A DNA stretch of 64,000 bases from CAUPWF01 sp963515125 (lineage in GTDB: Bacteria; Bacillota; Clostridia; Lachnospirales; Lachnospiraceae), in contig JBQKKG010000011.1 in assembly GCA_052116865.1 (NCBI GenBank), positions 1 to 64,000 on the forward strand. The letters are read 5' to 3'. Each line of letters opens with the position of its first letter. The first letter of the stretch is position 1. Below the pieces are notes generated by a model that searched no databases, was not told the DNA's origin, and saw only the letters and a program-made list of their open reading frames with translations. The translations under genes were made by a program, and so were the position numbers. Of this stretch, positions 50,950 through 60,275 are shown in pieces.

Positions 50950-52293
50950 ATGAATATAAATATACAAGAATTAGGAGCACTATTTGTAGTAGCAGGTTTT
51001 TATAGTGTCATTTACTTTTTAAAAAAGAAAAGAAATGTGGAATTTGGGAGTTTAACAATTTTAGCAGTTGGATTTGGAGTTGTTGTAGGACTGATATTTA
51101 AGGGGACGTTTGAATATTATTCGGTTTTTGGCACCATATATACGCAGATGATTTCTGCAATCGTTGTACCATTATTACTATTCAGTATTATTTCTAGTAT
51201 TACCAATTTGGGAAATGAAGTTAGATTAAAGCAGATTGGATGGAAAACAATTATATTCCTACTGTTAAATACATTTCTTGCAAGCGTGATAACACTAATT
51301 GTATCAATAGTAACAAATGTTGGGAACGGATTTTCCTACGAATTGGCTACAAATTATGAAGCAAGGGAAGTGCCAAGTATGATGGAGACAATTACGAGTT
51401 TATTTCCATCAAATCTTGCAAAACATTGGGCAGAAGGGCAGGTAATTCCTATTGTGATATTTGCAATTATTGTAGCAATTGCTTATAACGCACTTATAAA
51501 GGAGAAGGTGGATAAAATTTCCATATTTAAAGAAATCATCGATGCAGGAAATAGGGTGATGGGAAAAGTAGTGAGTTTTGTGATTGAACTAACACCATAC
51601 GCAGTGATATCCTTGATTGGAAGGTCTGTGAGTAAGAATGCTTTGGATGATTTGCTTCCTCTTCTGGGTGTATTGATACTTGTGTATGCATTGAGTGTTG
51701 TACAGATATTTGTGGTTGAAGGGACAATTATAGGATTAATTGGGAAATTAAATCCTATACAGTTTTTTAAGGGAATATTTCCAGCGGGAATCGTTGCTTT
51801 TACTTCGCAAAGTAGTATTGGAACTATACCTGTCACTAAAAAGCAATTAACGGAAAAATTAGGTGTTGAAGAGGATGTAGCAACTTTTACAACAACACTT
51901 GGAGCGAATCTTGGAATGCCCGGATGTGCAGGAATATGGCCAACATTGCTGGCGGTGTTTTCCATTCATATTTTAGATATTACATATACAATACCACAAT
52001 ATTTATTTTTGGTAGTACTGTCAGTTGTTGTAGCAATCGGAACGGTTGGTGTTCCGGGAACAGCCACGATTACGGCTACCGCTGTATTTATGGCTGCAGG
52101 ACTACCAGTGGAGGTTATTATACTTTTAAGCCCCATTTCCAGTCTTGCAGATATGGCAAGAACTGCAACAAATGTGATAGGTGCTGCGGAAGCGGCGGTT
52201 GTAGTTGCTAAGCTAGAGCATAGGCTCAATCTTGCAGTTTACAATGGAGAAGAATTAGAGAAGAAGGAAATTAAACTAGTAATTACAGAATGA
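50950..52293 (+). CDS. TcyP-like L-cystine:cation symporter (DAACS family)
   Basis: About 447 residues from ATG 50950, preceded by AAAAAAGGAGAATAAGACG. An upstream TTG frame start near 50896 lies inside the terminator and is rejected. About eight helices plus re-entrant hairpins; motifs FTSQSSIGTIPVT (HP1) and GANLGMPGCAGIWPTLLAVF resemble Bacillus TcyP (FTSRSSAGAMPLN, NGCAGIYPAMLA), not glutamate or dicarboxylate carriers. Uptake of cystine is therefore the best call. It fits the Cys-rich leader and the Cys T-box operon in this window. Confidence 0.82.
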   Translation: MNINIQELGALFVVAGFYSVIYFLKKKRNVEFGSLTILAVGFGVVVGLIFKGTFEYYSVFGTIYTQMISAIVVPLLLFSIISSITNLGNEVRLKQIGWKTIIFLLLNTFLASVITLIVSIVTNVGNGFSYELATNYEAREVPSMMETITSLFPSNLAKHWAEGQVIPIVIFAIIVAIAYNALIKEKVDKISIFKEIIDAGNRVMGKVVSFVIELTPYAVISLIGRSVSKNALDDLLPLLGVLILVYALSVVQIFVVEGTIIGLIGKLNPIQFFKGIFPAGIVAFTSQSSIGTIPVTKKQLTEKLGVEEDVATFTTTLGANLGMPGCAGIWPTLLAVFSIHILDITYTIPQYLFLVVLSVVVAIGTVGVPGTATITATAVFMAAGLPVEVIILLSPISSLADMARTATNVIGAAEAAVVVAKLEHRLNLAVYNGEELEKKEIKLVITE

Positions 52294-52367
52294 TTAGTAT
52301 AAAATATATATATAGTTTATGAAATTCTAATTACATAGCAATTTAGTTATAAAAGGTAGGTGATAGA

Positions 52368-52604
52368 ATGTTTGTTATAGGAGCGGAATACAATTTGTTG
52401 AAACCCAATGGAGATTTAAGCATATTTCAGGCGAAATGTGTAGGGATAAACAGAGGGAAAAAAAGGATACGATTCCGTTATAGAGAGGCGGAATATGAAT
52501 TTTATTTATCTAAGATGGGTGATGGATCTGAGGTCGCAGAGACATATGGGAAAATAGAATACAATGCAATTTATTCTAGAAACCAAATAAGAGGATACAG
52601 ATAA
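52368..52604 (+). CDS. Small hypothetical protein
   Basis: 78 residues after AAAGGTAGGTGATAGA. It is strongly basic in the middle (GINRGKKRIRFRYREAEYEF) with alternating beta-like pattern and no membrane helix or Cys motif. I do not recognise the family. It stands alone between the symporter and a strong hairpin. Confidence 0.6.
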   Translation: MFVIGAEYNLLKPNGDLSIFQAKCVGINRGKKRIRFRYREAEYEFYLSKMGDGSEVAETYGKIEYNAIYSRNQIRGYR

Positions 52605-52622
52605 TGTATTATGATTCATGAT

Positions 52623-52654
52623 GCCCCCCACAAGTATTCATACTTGTGGGGGGC
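52623..52654. terminator. Perfect 14-base stem hairpin
   Basis: GCCCCCCACAAGTA (52623-52636) and TACTTGTGGGGGGC (52641-52654) with a four-base loop. Very stable, but few T follow. It acts as a terminator or transcript-end stabiliser after the small gene. Confidence 0.65.
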
Positions 52655-52734
52655 ATATTAACGTAATAGCAATCTTTTTTATGAAGTGATATAATATAAA
52701 AATGAGTATGAAAAAGGAATATAGGGTGAAAAAG

Positions 52735-53781
52735 ATGAAACGTAATATACTTCAGATGCAATTAGGTACGGATAGTTACGATATTATTATAAAGCGCGAC
52801 GCACTAACTTATAATAACGAATATTTTCAATTAAATCGAAAAGTGCTGATAATAACGGACGAACATGTTCCCATAGAATACGCAACTAAGATTGCAAATC
52901 AATGTTTGAGACCATATATAGAGATTGTAAAAGCAGGGGAACAAAGTAAATCATTTAAAACAGTGGAAAAGATTTTGAAAGATATGTTGTCTTATAAATT
53001 TACAAGAGAGGACTGTGTGGTTGCAGTAGGAGGCGGTGTAGTTGGTGATTTATCGGGTTTCATAGCATCTCTTTATATGCGAGGAATTGATTTCTATAAT
53101 GTACCCACTACCATTCTTTCACAAGTGGATTCATCCATTGGAGGAAAAGTTGCTGTGAATTTTGAGGGAATAAAAAATATAGTAGGTACGTTTTATCAAC
53201 CGAAGTCCGTGCTAATTGATCCCACAACATTAAATACCTTACCAGCGCGGCAAATTACGAATGGATTAATTGAGGCAATAAAGATTGGGGCAATTATGGA
53301 TTCGAATTTATTTAAACTATTTGAAAAGAAAGACTACTTATCGGAATTGGATTGGATTATAGAGCGTTCTTTAAGTATTAAAAAGTATATTGTTGAGCAG
53401 GATGAACGAGAAAATGGTATTAGAAAGATACTTAATTTTGGACATACAATTGGTCATGGAATAGAAACGGCAGGTGAAGGTCGATTGCTTCATGGAGAAA
53501 GTGTTGCTCTTGGAATGCTATATATGGCTAATGAATGTACCAAAATCAGATTACTGAATGCCTATCGAAACATTGGGTTAATAAGAGAATTAGCTGATAT
53601 TGGAATTGAAATCAATGAGAATGGCATTGATATATCATGGTTGGATAACTATAAAATCAAAGAGGCGATTGTCCATGATAAAAAGTCAAGTGGCAATGAT
53701 TGTTCTATCATCTTAGTAAATGAAATTGGAACATATGAGATAGCCACACAATCTATGCAGCAATTGCTGGATATGATTTAA
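52735..53781 (+). CDS. aroB: 3-dehydroquinate synthase
   Basis: About 348 residues from ATG 52735, seven bases after AGGGTGA. In-frame ATGs at 52702 and 52708 are less likely. NAD- and metal-dependent cyclisation of DAHP to 3-dehydroquinate, the second step of the shikimate pathway. Motifs: AVGGGVVGDLSGFIAS, DSSIGGKVAVN, NFGHTIGHGIE and HGESVALGM (metal His and Glu). It is followed by the gene for the first step. Confidence 0.95.
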   Translation: MKRNILQMQLGTDSYDIIIKRDALTYNNEYFQLNRKVLIITDEHVPIEYATKIANQCLRPYIEIVKAGEQSKSFKTVEKILKDMLSYKFTREDCVVAVGGGVVGDLSGFIASLYMRGIDFYNVPTTILSQVDSSIGGKVAVNFEGIKNIVGTFYQPKSVLIDPTTLNTLPARQITNGLIEAIKIGAIMDSNLFKLFEKKDYLSELDWIIERSLSIKKYIVEQDERENGIRKILNFGHTIGHGIETAGEGRLLHGESVALGMLYMANECTKIRLLNAYRNIGLIRELADIGIEINENGIDISWLDNYKIKEAIVHDKKSSGNDCSIILVNEIGTYEIATQSMQQLLDMI

Positions 53782-53810
53782 ACGATCAGAAGTTAGAGGA
53801 GGTTGTAACA

Positions 53811-54839
53811 ATGAACTGCGAATTCATAAGAAAATTGCCAATTCCTAAGGAGATTAAGGAGCAATATCCATTGACCCAGGAGATGTTAAAGATAAAGGAA
53901 GAAAGGGATGGTGAAATTAAGGCAATTATAGCAGGTGAACTAAATAAATTTTTGCTAATTATAGGCCCTTGCTCTGCAGATCAGGAAGCATCTGTACTTG
54001 ATTATATCTCTAGGCTACGGAAAGTACAAGATAAAGTACAGGATAGGATATTAATTATACCAAGGATATATACGAATAAACCAAGAACCACAGGAGATGG
54101 TTACAAAGGGATGCTGCATCAGCCAGATCCCTTGCACGATTCAGATATGCTAAAAGGACTTACGAAGGTAAGGGCACTTTATATGAAGACACTTCGTGAA
54201 ACAGGATTTACATGTGCAGATGAAATGTTATATCCAGAAAATCATAGATACTTGTCGGACCTTTTATCCTATGTGGCGGTAGGTGCAAGGTCTGTGGAAG
54301 ATCAGCAGCACAGATTAACGGCAAGTGCTCTTAATATCCCCGTAGGTATGAAAAATCCAACTAGTGGTGATATAGGAATTATGTTTAATTCTATTACAGC
54401 CGCACAGCATCCCCATAGATTTATATACAGAGGATGGGAAGTGGAGAGCAAAGGAAATCCGTTGGCACATGCAATTTTGCGTGGTGGAACTAATTCATAT
54501 GGAGAGGTAAAGTCAAATTACCACTATGAAGAATTAGTTAAGGTATATGAGGAATATCAAAACAGAGGAATTACGAATATAACAACAATCATTGATACCA
54601 ATCATGCAAATTCCAACAAGCATTACTTGGAACAAATAAGAATCAGTGAAGATATAATGTATAACCGTAAAAAGAACGCAGATATTAGACATATGGTGAA
54701 GGGATTAATGATAGAAAGTTATATAGAAGATGGGGCACAAAAGCCGGAAGAATGTGTCTATGGGAAATCCATTACAGACCCTTGTCTTGGCTGGGAAAAA
54801 ACAGAGAAACTTATATACAAAATAGCGGATTTGATATAG
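53811..54839 (+). CDS. 3-deoxy-7-phosphoheptulonate synthase (AroFGH type I)
   Basis: 342 residues. Condenses phosphoenolpyruvate and erythrose 4-phosphate, the entry step of aromatic amino acid synthesis. Motifs: IIGPCSADQE, PRTTGDGYKGM, ADEMLYPEN, GARSVEDQQHR, LRGGTNSYGE and DTNHANSNK. Type I AroFGH enzymes are feedback-inhibited by an aromatic amino acid through N-terminal residues; which one is not visible here. Ribosome site AGAGGAGGTTGTAACA. It forms a two-gene operon with aroB. Confidence 0.93.
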   Translation: MNCEFIRKLPIPKEIKEQYPLTQEMLKIKEERDGEIKAIIAGELNKFLLIIGPCSADQEASVLDYISRLRKVQDKVQDRILIIPRIYTNKPRTTGDGYKGMLHQPDPLHDSDMLKGLTKVRALYMKTLRETGFTCADEMLYPENHRYLSDLLSYVAVGARSVEDQQHRLTASALNIPVGMKNPTSGDIGIMFNSITAAQHPHRFIYRGWEVESKGNPLAHAILRGGTNSYGEVKSNYHYEELVKVYEEYQNRGITNITTIIDTNHANSNKHYLEQIRISEDIMYNRKKNADIRHMVKGLMIESYIEDGAQKPEECVYGKSITDPCLGWEKTEKLIYKIADLI

Positions 54840-54987
54840 CACAGTACTAACCCCCATTTATACAAAAACAAAGAGTGAATAAATGCAAAAAAAGTCGAAA
54901 ATTGTAAAAATATGTAAACTATGTAATGATATTCAAGCAAAGTTATGCTAATATAAAATTATTATAAAGCCAAGGAGGAGTTAACAA

Positions 54988-56949
54988 ATGAAAAGTATCA
55001 AAGCGAAAATTATAACAATTATATTAGCGATAATAGTGCTACTATGTTTAGCTTTGGGAAGTTTAGGGTGCTTTTTGAACTTTAGAGCTTCTGAAAATGT
55101 GGTGGAAGAAACGTTGGCAGAAACTGCTGAAGTTGCAGCGGATAGGATACATTACGAAATTCAAGCGTATAAGAATATCGCAATTGAAACTGGAAGCATT
55201 GCACGATTAGCCAGTGAAGAGACAAGTCTTGCACAAAAACAAGCAATCATTGATCAAAGAGCAAATAGCCATGAATTTCAAAGAGGAAATATTATAGGAA
55301 GCGATGGAATCGGTATATTTGATGGACAAGATTATTCGGACCGGTCTTATTTCAAAGAATCTATGGAAGGGAAAACGAGTATTTCCGAACCCATTATTAG
55401 CAAGAAGTCAGGAAAACTTACGATTATCATCTCAGCTCCTCTATGGGAAGGGGGAATCCCGGATACGGAAGTAATAGGTGTTGTATACTTTGTACCAACA
55501 GAAACATTTTTAAATGATATTGTAGCCAGTATAGATGTTGGAAAAGAAGGGGAAACCTATATTTTGAATAGTGAAGGAACGACAATTGCTAGTAAGAATA
55601 TGAAAAAAGTATGTGTAGAAAATACACAAAAAGATGTAAAGGCAGAACCGTCTTTAAAATCATTGGCAGCATTAGAAAAAAAGATGATTGAGGGTAAAAA
55701 GGGGTCAGGATCCTATACTTGGGAAGGAGAGAAGGAAATCTTAGCTTATGCACCAATCTCAGATACCGCAGGTTGGAGTGTTGGTGTTTGCGCTGTGCGA
55801 AACGAATTTATCGGAGAAGCAATTAAATCTATATATTTTACTATAGGTATTGCAATATTATTTATGATAGCTGGATTAATGGTAGCTATCAAATTTGCAA
55901 ATCGAATCGCAAATCCAATTAAATTATGTGCAGAACGAATGCTTCTATTGTCTGAAGGGGATTTAGAAACAACAGTCCCAGAAACATTATCGAAAGATGA
56001 AACTGGTATTCTAACAGATAGTATGCGAACGTTGGTTGAGGAATTGAAGTCTTCTATTGGAGATGTGGCGTATCATCTGGGGGAAATGGGAAATGGGAAT
56101 TTTTCATTATACATAGAAAAAGAATATAAAGGAGATTTTTCAGATTTAAAGACCTCCATGGAGCAAATCATAGCATCCTTAAATGATGTTCTTTCTCAAA
56201 TCGTAGAAGGCTCAGAACAAGTAGCAAGTGGTTCGGATCAAGTTTCTAGTGGTGCACAAGCATTATCTCAGGGGGCAACAGAACAAGCAAGTTCTATAGA
56301 AGAACTATCTGCTACAATCACTGAAATTACAAGCCAAGTAAAAGAAAATGCTAAAAATGCACAACAAGCAAGTGAAATGGCGAACATAACTGGCAGGGAA
56401 GTACAAGAAAGTAACGAAAAGATGCAACAATTAGTGCATGCTATGAATGATATTAGTGATAAATCTGGAGAAATAGGTAAAATCATCAAGTCGATAGAGG
56501 ATATTGCTTTCCAGACAAATATACTTGCATTAAATGCAGCTGTGGAGGCAGCTCGAGCTGGCGAAGCAGGGAAGGGATTTGCGGTGGTAGCCGATGAAGT
56601 GCGTAATCTAGCAGCAAAAAGTGCAGAAGCAGCTAAGAATACTACTGCCCTAATAGAGGATTCGTTACAGGCAGTGGAGAAAGGAACACAGATTACAGGG
56701 GGAACAGTAGAAACAATGTTGTCTTTGGTAGAATCTACGAAAGATGCAGTTGTGATGATTGATAAGATATCGGAAGCATCTAAGAGCCAGGCAGAATCAA
56801 TTTCACAAGTTACGATGGGAATTGATCAAATATCTAGCGTTATACAGACAAATTCTGCAACGGCGGAAGAAAGCGCAGCAGCAAGTGAGGAATTATCAAG
56901 TCAGGCACAAATACAGAAAGATATGGCAGAAAAATTCTTGCTTCGTTAA
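54988..56949 (+). CDS. Methyl-accepting chemotaxis protein (dCache sensor)
   Basis: 653 residues. First membrane helix about 7-30, an outside double-Cache domain of about 250 residues (DYSDRSYFKESMEGK and VYFVPTETFLNDI are typical Cache blocks), second helix about 285-305, HAMP, and a signalling domain with FQTNILALNAAVEAARAG. dCache receptors usually sense amino acids or other small metabolites. GCCAAGGAGGAGTTAACA precedes the ATG. The cytoplasmic part is very similar to that of the receptor at 39256. Confidence 0.94.
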   Translation: MKSIKAKIITIILAIIVLLCLALGSLGCFLNFRASENVVEETLAETAEVAADRIHYEIQAYKNIAIETGSIARLASEETSLAQKQAIIDQRANSHEFQRGNIIGSDGIGIFDGQDYSDRSYFKESMEGKTSISEPIISKKSGKLTIIISAPLWEGGIPDTEVIGVVYFVPTETFLNDIVASIDVGKEGETYILNSEGTTIASKNMKKVCVENTQKDVKAEPSLKSLAALEKKMIEGKKGSGSYTWEGEKEILAYAPISDTAGWSVGVCAVRNEFIGEAIKSIYFTIGIAILFMIAGLMVAIKFANRIANPIKLCAERMLLLSEGDLETTVPETLSKDETGILTDSMRTLVEELKSSIGDVAYHLGEMGNGNFSLYIEKEYKGDFSDLKTSMEQIIASLNDVLSQIVEGSEQVASGSDQVSSGAQALSQGATEQASSIEELSATITEITSQVKENAKNAQQASEMANITGREVQESNEKMQQLVHAMNDISDKSGEIGKIIKSIEDIAFQTNILALNAAVEAARAGEAGKGFAVVADEVRNLAAKSAEAAKNTTALIEDSLQAVEKGTQITGGTVETMLSLVESTKDAVVMIDKISEASKSQAESISQVTMGIDQISSVIQTNSATAEESAAASEELSSQAQIQKDMAEKFLLR

Positions 56950-56964
56950 AAACATAAATATAAT

Positions 56965-57002
56965 AAAGTGCCTCATGATTTATCAATGTGAGGCACTTTT
57001 AA
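56965..57002 (+). terminator. Rho-independent terminator
   Basis: AAAGTGCCTCA and TGAGGCACTTTT form an 11-base stem. It ends the chemoreceptor gene. Confidence 0.85.
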
Positions 57003-57103
57003 AATATGAAAAAAAATTATATAACACCTTGTCCAATGTTCATGGAACGTGTATGATAAAGACATCAAGTTACTAGTATAACTATTTATAAGGAGGATTA
57101 TAT

Positions 57104-57280
57104 ATGAAAGTCAAATTGAGAGATTTTTATAAAAGAGAATGGACCATGAGTGAAAAAATTTTATTAACACTTGTATTAGTATTATCAGGCATTGTTACTG
57201 GAATTATATTTGCACCTAGAAAAGGGGGCTGCTTTAGTAATAATATCATTGAAAGTAGGGATGAAAGTAAGGAAGAATAA
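57104..57280 (+). CDS. Small single-pass membrane protein (YtxH-like N-terminal pattern)
   Basis: 58 residues after a strong TAAGGAGGATTATAT site. After 16 basic or acidic residues comes one membrane helix, KILLTLVLVLSGIVTGIIFA, followed by PRKGG, then a Ser/Glu-rich tail. The helix-APRKG arrangement resembles the start of YtxH-type proteins (FAPKKG), but the protein is too short for a firm assignment. It lies between two terminators and is thus its own unit. Confidence 0.65.
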   Translation: MKVKLRDFYKREWTMSEKILLTLVLVLSGIVTGIIFAPRKGGCFSNNIIESRDESKEE

Positions 57281-57308
57281 TGGCTTTTTCTCTAACATAA
57301 TTGTAACA

Positions 57309-57342
57309 AAAAAGCTTCTATAATTTTATAGAAGCTTTTTAC
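57309..57342. terminator. Terminator between the small gene and the tRNA genes
   Basis: AAAAAGCTTCTATAA and TTATAGAAGCTTTTT form a stem with A run and T run. It works in both directions: for the small gene (plus) and the tRNA pair (minus). Confidence 0.85.
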
Positions 57343-57345
57343 TAA

Positions 57346-57419
57346 TAGCGGGAACAGGATTTGAACCTGCGACACCACGGGTATGAACCGTGTGCTCTAG
57401 CCAACTGAGCTATCCCGCC
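57346..57419 (-). tRNA. tRNA-Met (anticodon CAT)
   Basis: The minus strand folds into a cloverleaf: acceptor GGCGGGA pairing with TCCCGCT, D-arm GCTCAGTTGGCTAGAGC, anticodon arm CACGG-TTCATAC-CCGTG with CAT, T-arm with GGTTCAAATCC. The G1-T72 wobble end and D-arm are those of elongator Met and not initiator, though a tRNA-Ile2 that modifies C34 cannot be excluded. CCA is not encoded. Confidence 0.9.
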
Positions 57420-57480
57420 ATATTATATTGTAATACTTTTAAAGTATGTATGTTGCAGAATAATAGATAAATTCTGCTAA

Positions 57481-57553
57481 TGGGACCAACAGGGCTCGAA
57501 CCTGTGACCCCCTGCTTGTAAGGCAGGTGCTCTCCCAGCTGAGCTATGATCCC
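57481..57553 (-). tRNA. tRNA-Val (anticodon TAC)
   Basis: Minus-strand cloverleaf: acceptor GGGATCA with TGGTCCC (a G-T pair), anticodon arm CCTGC-CTTACAA-GCAGG giving TAC, T-arm GGTTCGAGCCC. It lies 61 bases upstream of the tRNA-Met gene on the same strand, so the two are probably cotranscribed. Confidence 0.92.
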
Positions 57554-57768
57554 GAAGTCGTGTGAGTTGTTTTCCCTCAACTCGCTTTGCTATTATACTA
57601 TTGAAAAGGACAAGATGTCAATACTTTTTTCGAAGTTTTTTAATTTTTTAAAATTGTATCTCAGAATATAAAAATTTGCGAAAGAAAGAGGGGTGTTCGT
57701 TGACACTTTTTATACGTTAGTGTATTGTAATAAAGAATAAATAATACGATTACGAGGAGGATTTACTT

Positions 57769-58095
57769 GTGAATGATAAATCACGAAACATACTAAGGCT
57801 AATAGTTGGAGGATATTTAATTTATCTTGGGGGCAGCTTATTTATGGATGTGCTTAAGGAAAAACCAAATAATTATGTATTATTTTTGATTGCAGGGGTA
57901 TTCTTCATAGCGGTAGGAGGTATTATAATATTTCTTAATCTGAAATCAGCATTACATTCTTCCACTAATACAGAGGAAGAATCAGAGGAAGAAGAGAACG
58001 AAGATAATAAGATAGAAGAAATCACAGACAGACAAGATTCAGTTGGGAAAGAACATCTGGAAGTTGAGGATATTGATAAGGAGCAAAAAGAATAA
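57769..58095 (+). CDS. Two-helix membrane protein with acidic tail
   Basis: 108 residues from GTG 57769, after CGAGGAGGATTTACTT. Two predicted membrane helices (about 10-26 and 35-57, LFLIAGVFFIAVGGIIIFL) are followed by a strongly acidic cytoplasmic-type tail (TEEESEEEENEDN). Family not recognised. It is 32 bases before ispF and could be cotranscribed with it. Confidence 0.65.
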   Translation: MNDKSRNILRLIVGGYLIYLGGSLFMDVLKEKPNNYVLFLIAGVFFIAVGGIIIFLNLKSALHSSTNTEEESEEEENEDNKIEEITDRQDSVGKEHLEVEDIDKEQKE

Positions 58096-58127
58096 AATAT
58101 GGATGTTATAGAAGTAGGGGTGAAATC

Positions 58128-58673
58128 ATGAGAATAGGTATGGGTTACGACGTTCACAAATTAGTAGAAAATAGAACATTAATCCTTGGAGGAGTTCACA
58201 TACCATATGAGAAAGGGTTAAAGGGACATTCGGATGCTGATGTTTTACTTCATGCAATTATGGACGCAATTCTAGGTGCAGCAGCATTGGGGGATATCGG
58301 AACACATTTTCCAGATACAGAAGTAGAATATCAGGATATCTCTAGTATTACATTATTAGAGAAAGTAGGAACATTGCTAGAAGAGCAGTTATATATTATA
58401 GAAAATATAGATGCGACGATTATTGCACAACTTCCGAAAGTTTCTCCATATGTAGAAGCTATGCGAACAAATATTGCAAAATCGCTTCATATAGAAATGG
58501 ATCAAGTAAATATTAAGGCAACAACAGAGGAGGGGCTTGGTTTTACTGGAAGTGGAGAAGGTATTTCCGCACATGCGATTTGTGCAATTGAGAGAATCAC
58601 CAACTTTAGTTATGATGTAACGCCCAATGAGAGGACAGGCTGTTCGGGGTGCAGTGGATGTAAACATCAATAG
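58128..58673 (+). CDS. ispF: 2-C-methyl-D-erythritol 2,4-cyclodiphosphate synthase with Cys-rich tail
   Basis: 181 residues. MEP-pathway enzyme that cyclises CDP-methylerythritol 2-phosphate. Zinc ligands in GMGYDVHKL (Asp, His) and GHSDADVLLHAI (His); ATTEEGLGFTGSGEG at the C-terminal active site. The family is normally about 157 residues. Here about 20 extra residues end GCSGCSGCKH, a small Cys cluster that could hold metal. No other MEP gene is adjacent. Confidence 0.94.
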   Translation: MRIGMGYDVHKLVENRTLILGGVHIPYEKGLKGHSDADVLLHAIMDAILGAAALGDIGTHFPDTEVEYQDISSITLLEKVGTLLEEQLYIIENIDATIIAQLPKVSPYVEAMRTNIAKSLHIEMDQVNIKATTEEGLGFTGSGEGISAHAICAIERITNFSYDVTPNERTGCSGCSGCKHQ

Positions 58674-58688
58674 AAAGCTGGTGCGTTA

Positions 58689-59522
58689 ATGAAAATAAGA
58701 AAATTAGAACCTAATGAGCATGGAAGAACAAGGGCACTTTGGGAACAGGTTTTTGTAGAGGATACAAAGGAATTTTTGGATTATTATTATACTTGTGTAA
58801 CCAAGAAGAATGATATTTACGTGATAGAAGAAGATGGAGCCATTGTTAGTATGATACATTTGAATCCATATGACATGCATATTGGGAATAGTATCTACCA
58901 AACTCATTACATCGTAGCAGTCGCAACGAATGAGAGATATCGTAGACGTGGATATATGGGGAAGCTCCTGAGTGAGGCAATGAATGAGATGAAAAAGTAT
59001 CAAGAACCATTTACATTTTTAATGCCTGCAGCAGAATCCATTTATGCACCATATGGATTTCAAACTGTCGCTACGCAAGTACATTACAAATACGACGGAA
59101 GTATAAATGAAATGGGAGTGCCTCAAATATCTGGATATGAAACACGGTATGCAAGGGAACAAGATTGTGAGGCTCTAAGTGTATTTGCAGAAGAAATGTT
59201 CAGAAGCAAGTATATGATATATACCGTTAGAGATCAGGCATATTTTGGGCAGTTGATTCGGGAGCAGGAAAGCCAACATGGAGGAGTTATTATGGTGCAA
59301 GACGGTGCACAGTTGGTGGGATATTTTTTGCTAGCGAAAGAGGGGTATTTACAGGTGAGAGAACCAGTTAGTAGATACTCTAAATTAGATTTAGTGGAGC
59401 GGATGAAACTTCAGATCATAGACCGACCAAAGATTATGATTCGACCAATAGATGAGGACATATATGAGAAATGCATGTTAGATATTTCTTTTGAGCAGTT
59501 ATGTATCAATGAAATTGTCTAA
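58689..59522 (+). CDS. GNAT family N-acetyltransferase (Eis-like)
   Basis: 277 residues. The N-terminal GNAT domain contains the acetyl-CoA loop ATNERYRRRGYMGKLLSEAM and the following helix; the second half (about 140-277) resembles the degenerate second GNAT/SCP region of Eis-type proteins. Substrate unknown. It starts 15 bases after ispF. No resistance genes adjoin it. Confidence 0.82.
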   Translation: MKIRKLEPNEHGRTRALWEQVFVEDTKEFLDYYYTCVTKKNDIYVIEEDGAIVSMIHLNPYDMHIGNSIYQTHYIVAVATNERYRRRGYMGKLLSEAMNEMKKYQEPFTFLMPAAESIYAPYGFQTVATQVHYKYDGSINEMGVPQISGYETRYAREQDCEALSVFAEEMFRSKYMIYTVRDQAYFGQLIREQESQHGGVIMVQDGAQLVGYFLLAKEGYLQVREPVSRYSKLDLVERMKLQIIDRPKIMIRPIDEDIYEKCMLDISFEQLCINEIV

Positions 59523-59550
59523 TAGCACAGGAATACCACATTAGATGAAG

Positions 59551-59590
59551 AGCACTGCAAGATAAGAATATCAATGCAGTGCTTTTTTTA
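59551..59590 (+). terminator. Rho-independent terminator
   Basis: AGCACTGCA (59551-59559) pairs with TGCAGTGCT (59575-59583), followed by TTTTTTTA. It ends the ispF-GNAT unit. Confidence 0.85.
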
Positions 59591-59671
59591 TGGTGTAAAA
59601 TAGACGATAGAATAGAAGAAAGGTTTGTGGAAAAACTGAAGTATATCGGGAGTAAGTAAAGGAGGATTTTT

Positions 59672-60235
59672 ATGGGATATTATATTGTTGATTATGAAAA
59701 CGTTAAAAGAGATGGGTTGAATGGAATTAATAAACTGGAAAATGGCGACAGGGTTTGTATCTTTTATAGTGAAAATGCAGATACATTGACGTTTGGATTG
59801 CATAAAAGAATCAATGAATCAAAGGCTCAAATAACATTTCAGAAAGTGGAGGTAGGATTTAAAAATGCACTTGATTTTCAATTAGCAACATTTTTAGGAT
59901 ATTTAATTGCAAGTAATAAAAATGAGGATTATTATATTGTTAGCAGGGATAATGGATTCAATAGCATATGCATGTATTGGAACAAAAGGAGTATGAAGGT
60001 TTCCTTAGTGGCAGATGTCTCTGGCAGAAATATGAAACAAGAAAGAGAAGATATATTGCATAAAGTTTCAGAGGTGATCACAGATGAAGAAACTGCAAAG
60101 ACAGTTGTGGGCTATATACAAAAATACAAGACCAAGCAAGGGATTAATAATGCATTAGTAAAAGAGTACAAAAGTAAAAAAGGTGGCGAACTATATCAGG
60201 CAATTAAATCATTAATCGGTGATAAAAAAGGATAA
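59672..60235 (+). CDS. PIN-like domain protein
   Basis: 187 residues after AAAGGAGGATTTTT. It starts YYIVDYENVKRDGLNGI, the VDxENV signature of PIN-like/NYN nucleases, followed by a conserved Asp in NALDFQLATFLGYL and SRDNGF. These acidic residues would bind metal in an RNase active site. The C-terminal third is basic and helical (YKTKQGINNALVKEYKSKK), suited to RNA binding. Likely an RNA-cutting or RNA-handling enzyme; the target is unknown. The gene for the next protein begins 40 bases downstream. Confidence 0.65.
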   Translation: MGYYIVDYENVKRDGLNGINKLENGDRVCIFYSENADTLTFGLHKRINESKAQITFQKVEVGFKNALDFQLATFLGYLIASNKNEDYYIVSRDNGFNSICMYWNKRSMKVSLVADVSGRNMKQEREDILHKVSEVITDEETAKTVVGYIQKYKTKQGINNALVKEYKSKKGGELYQAIKSLIGDKKG

Positions 60236-60275
60236 GAAAATTAGAGATAATTTTTTCGGGAGGAGGGACTTTGAA

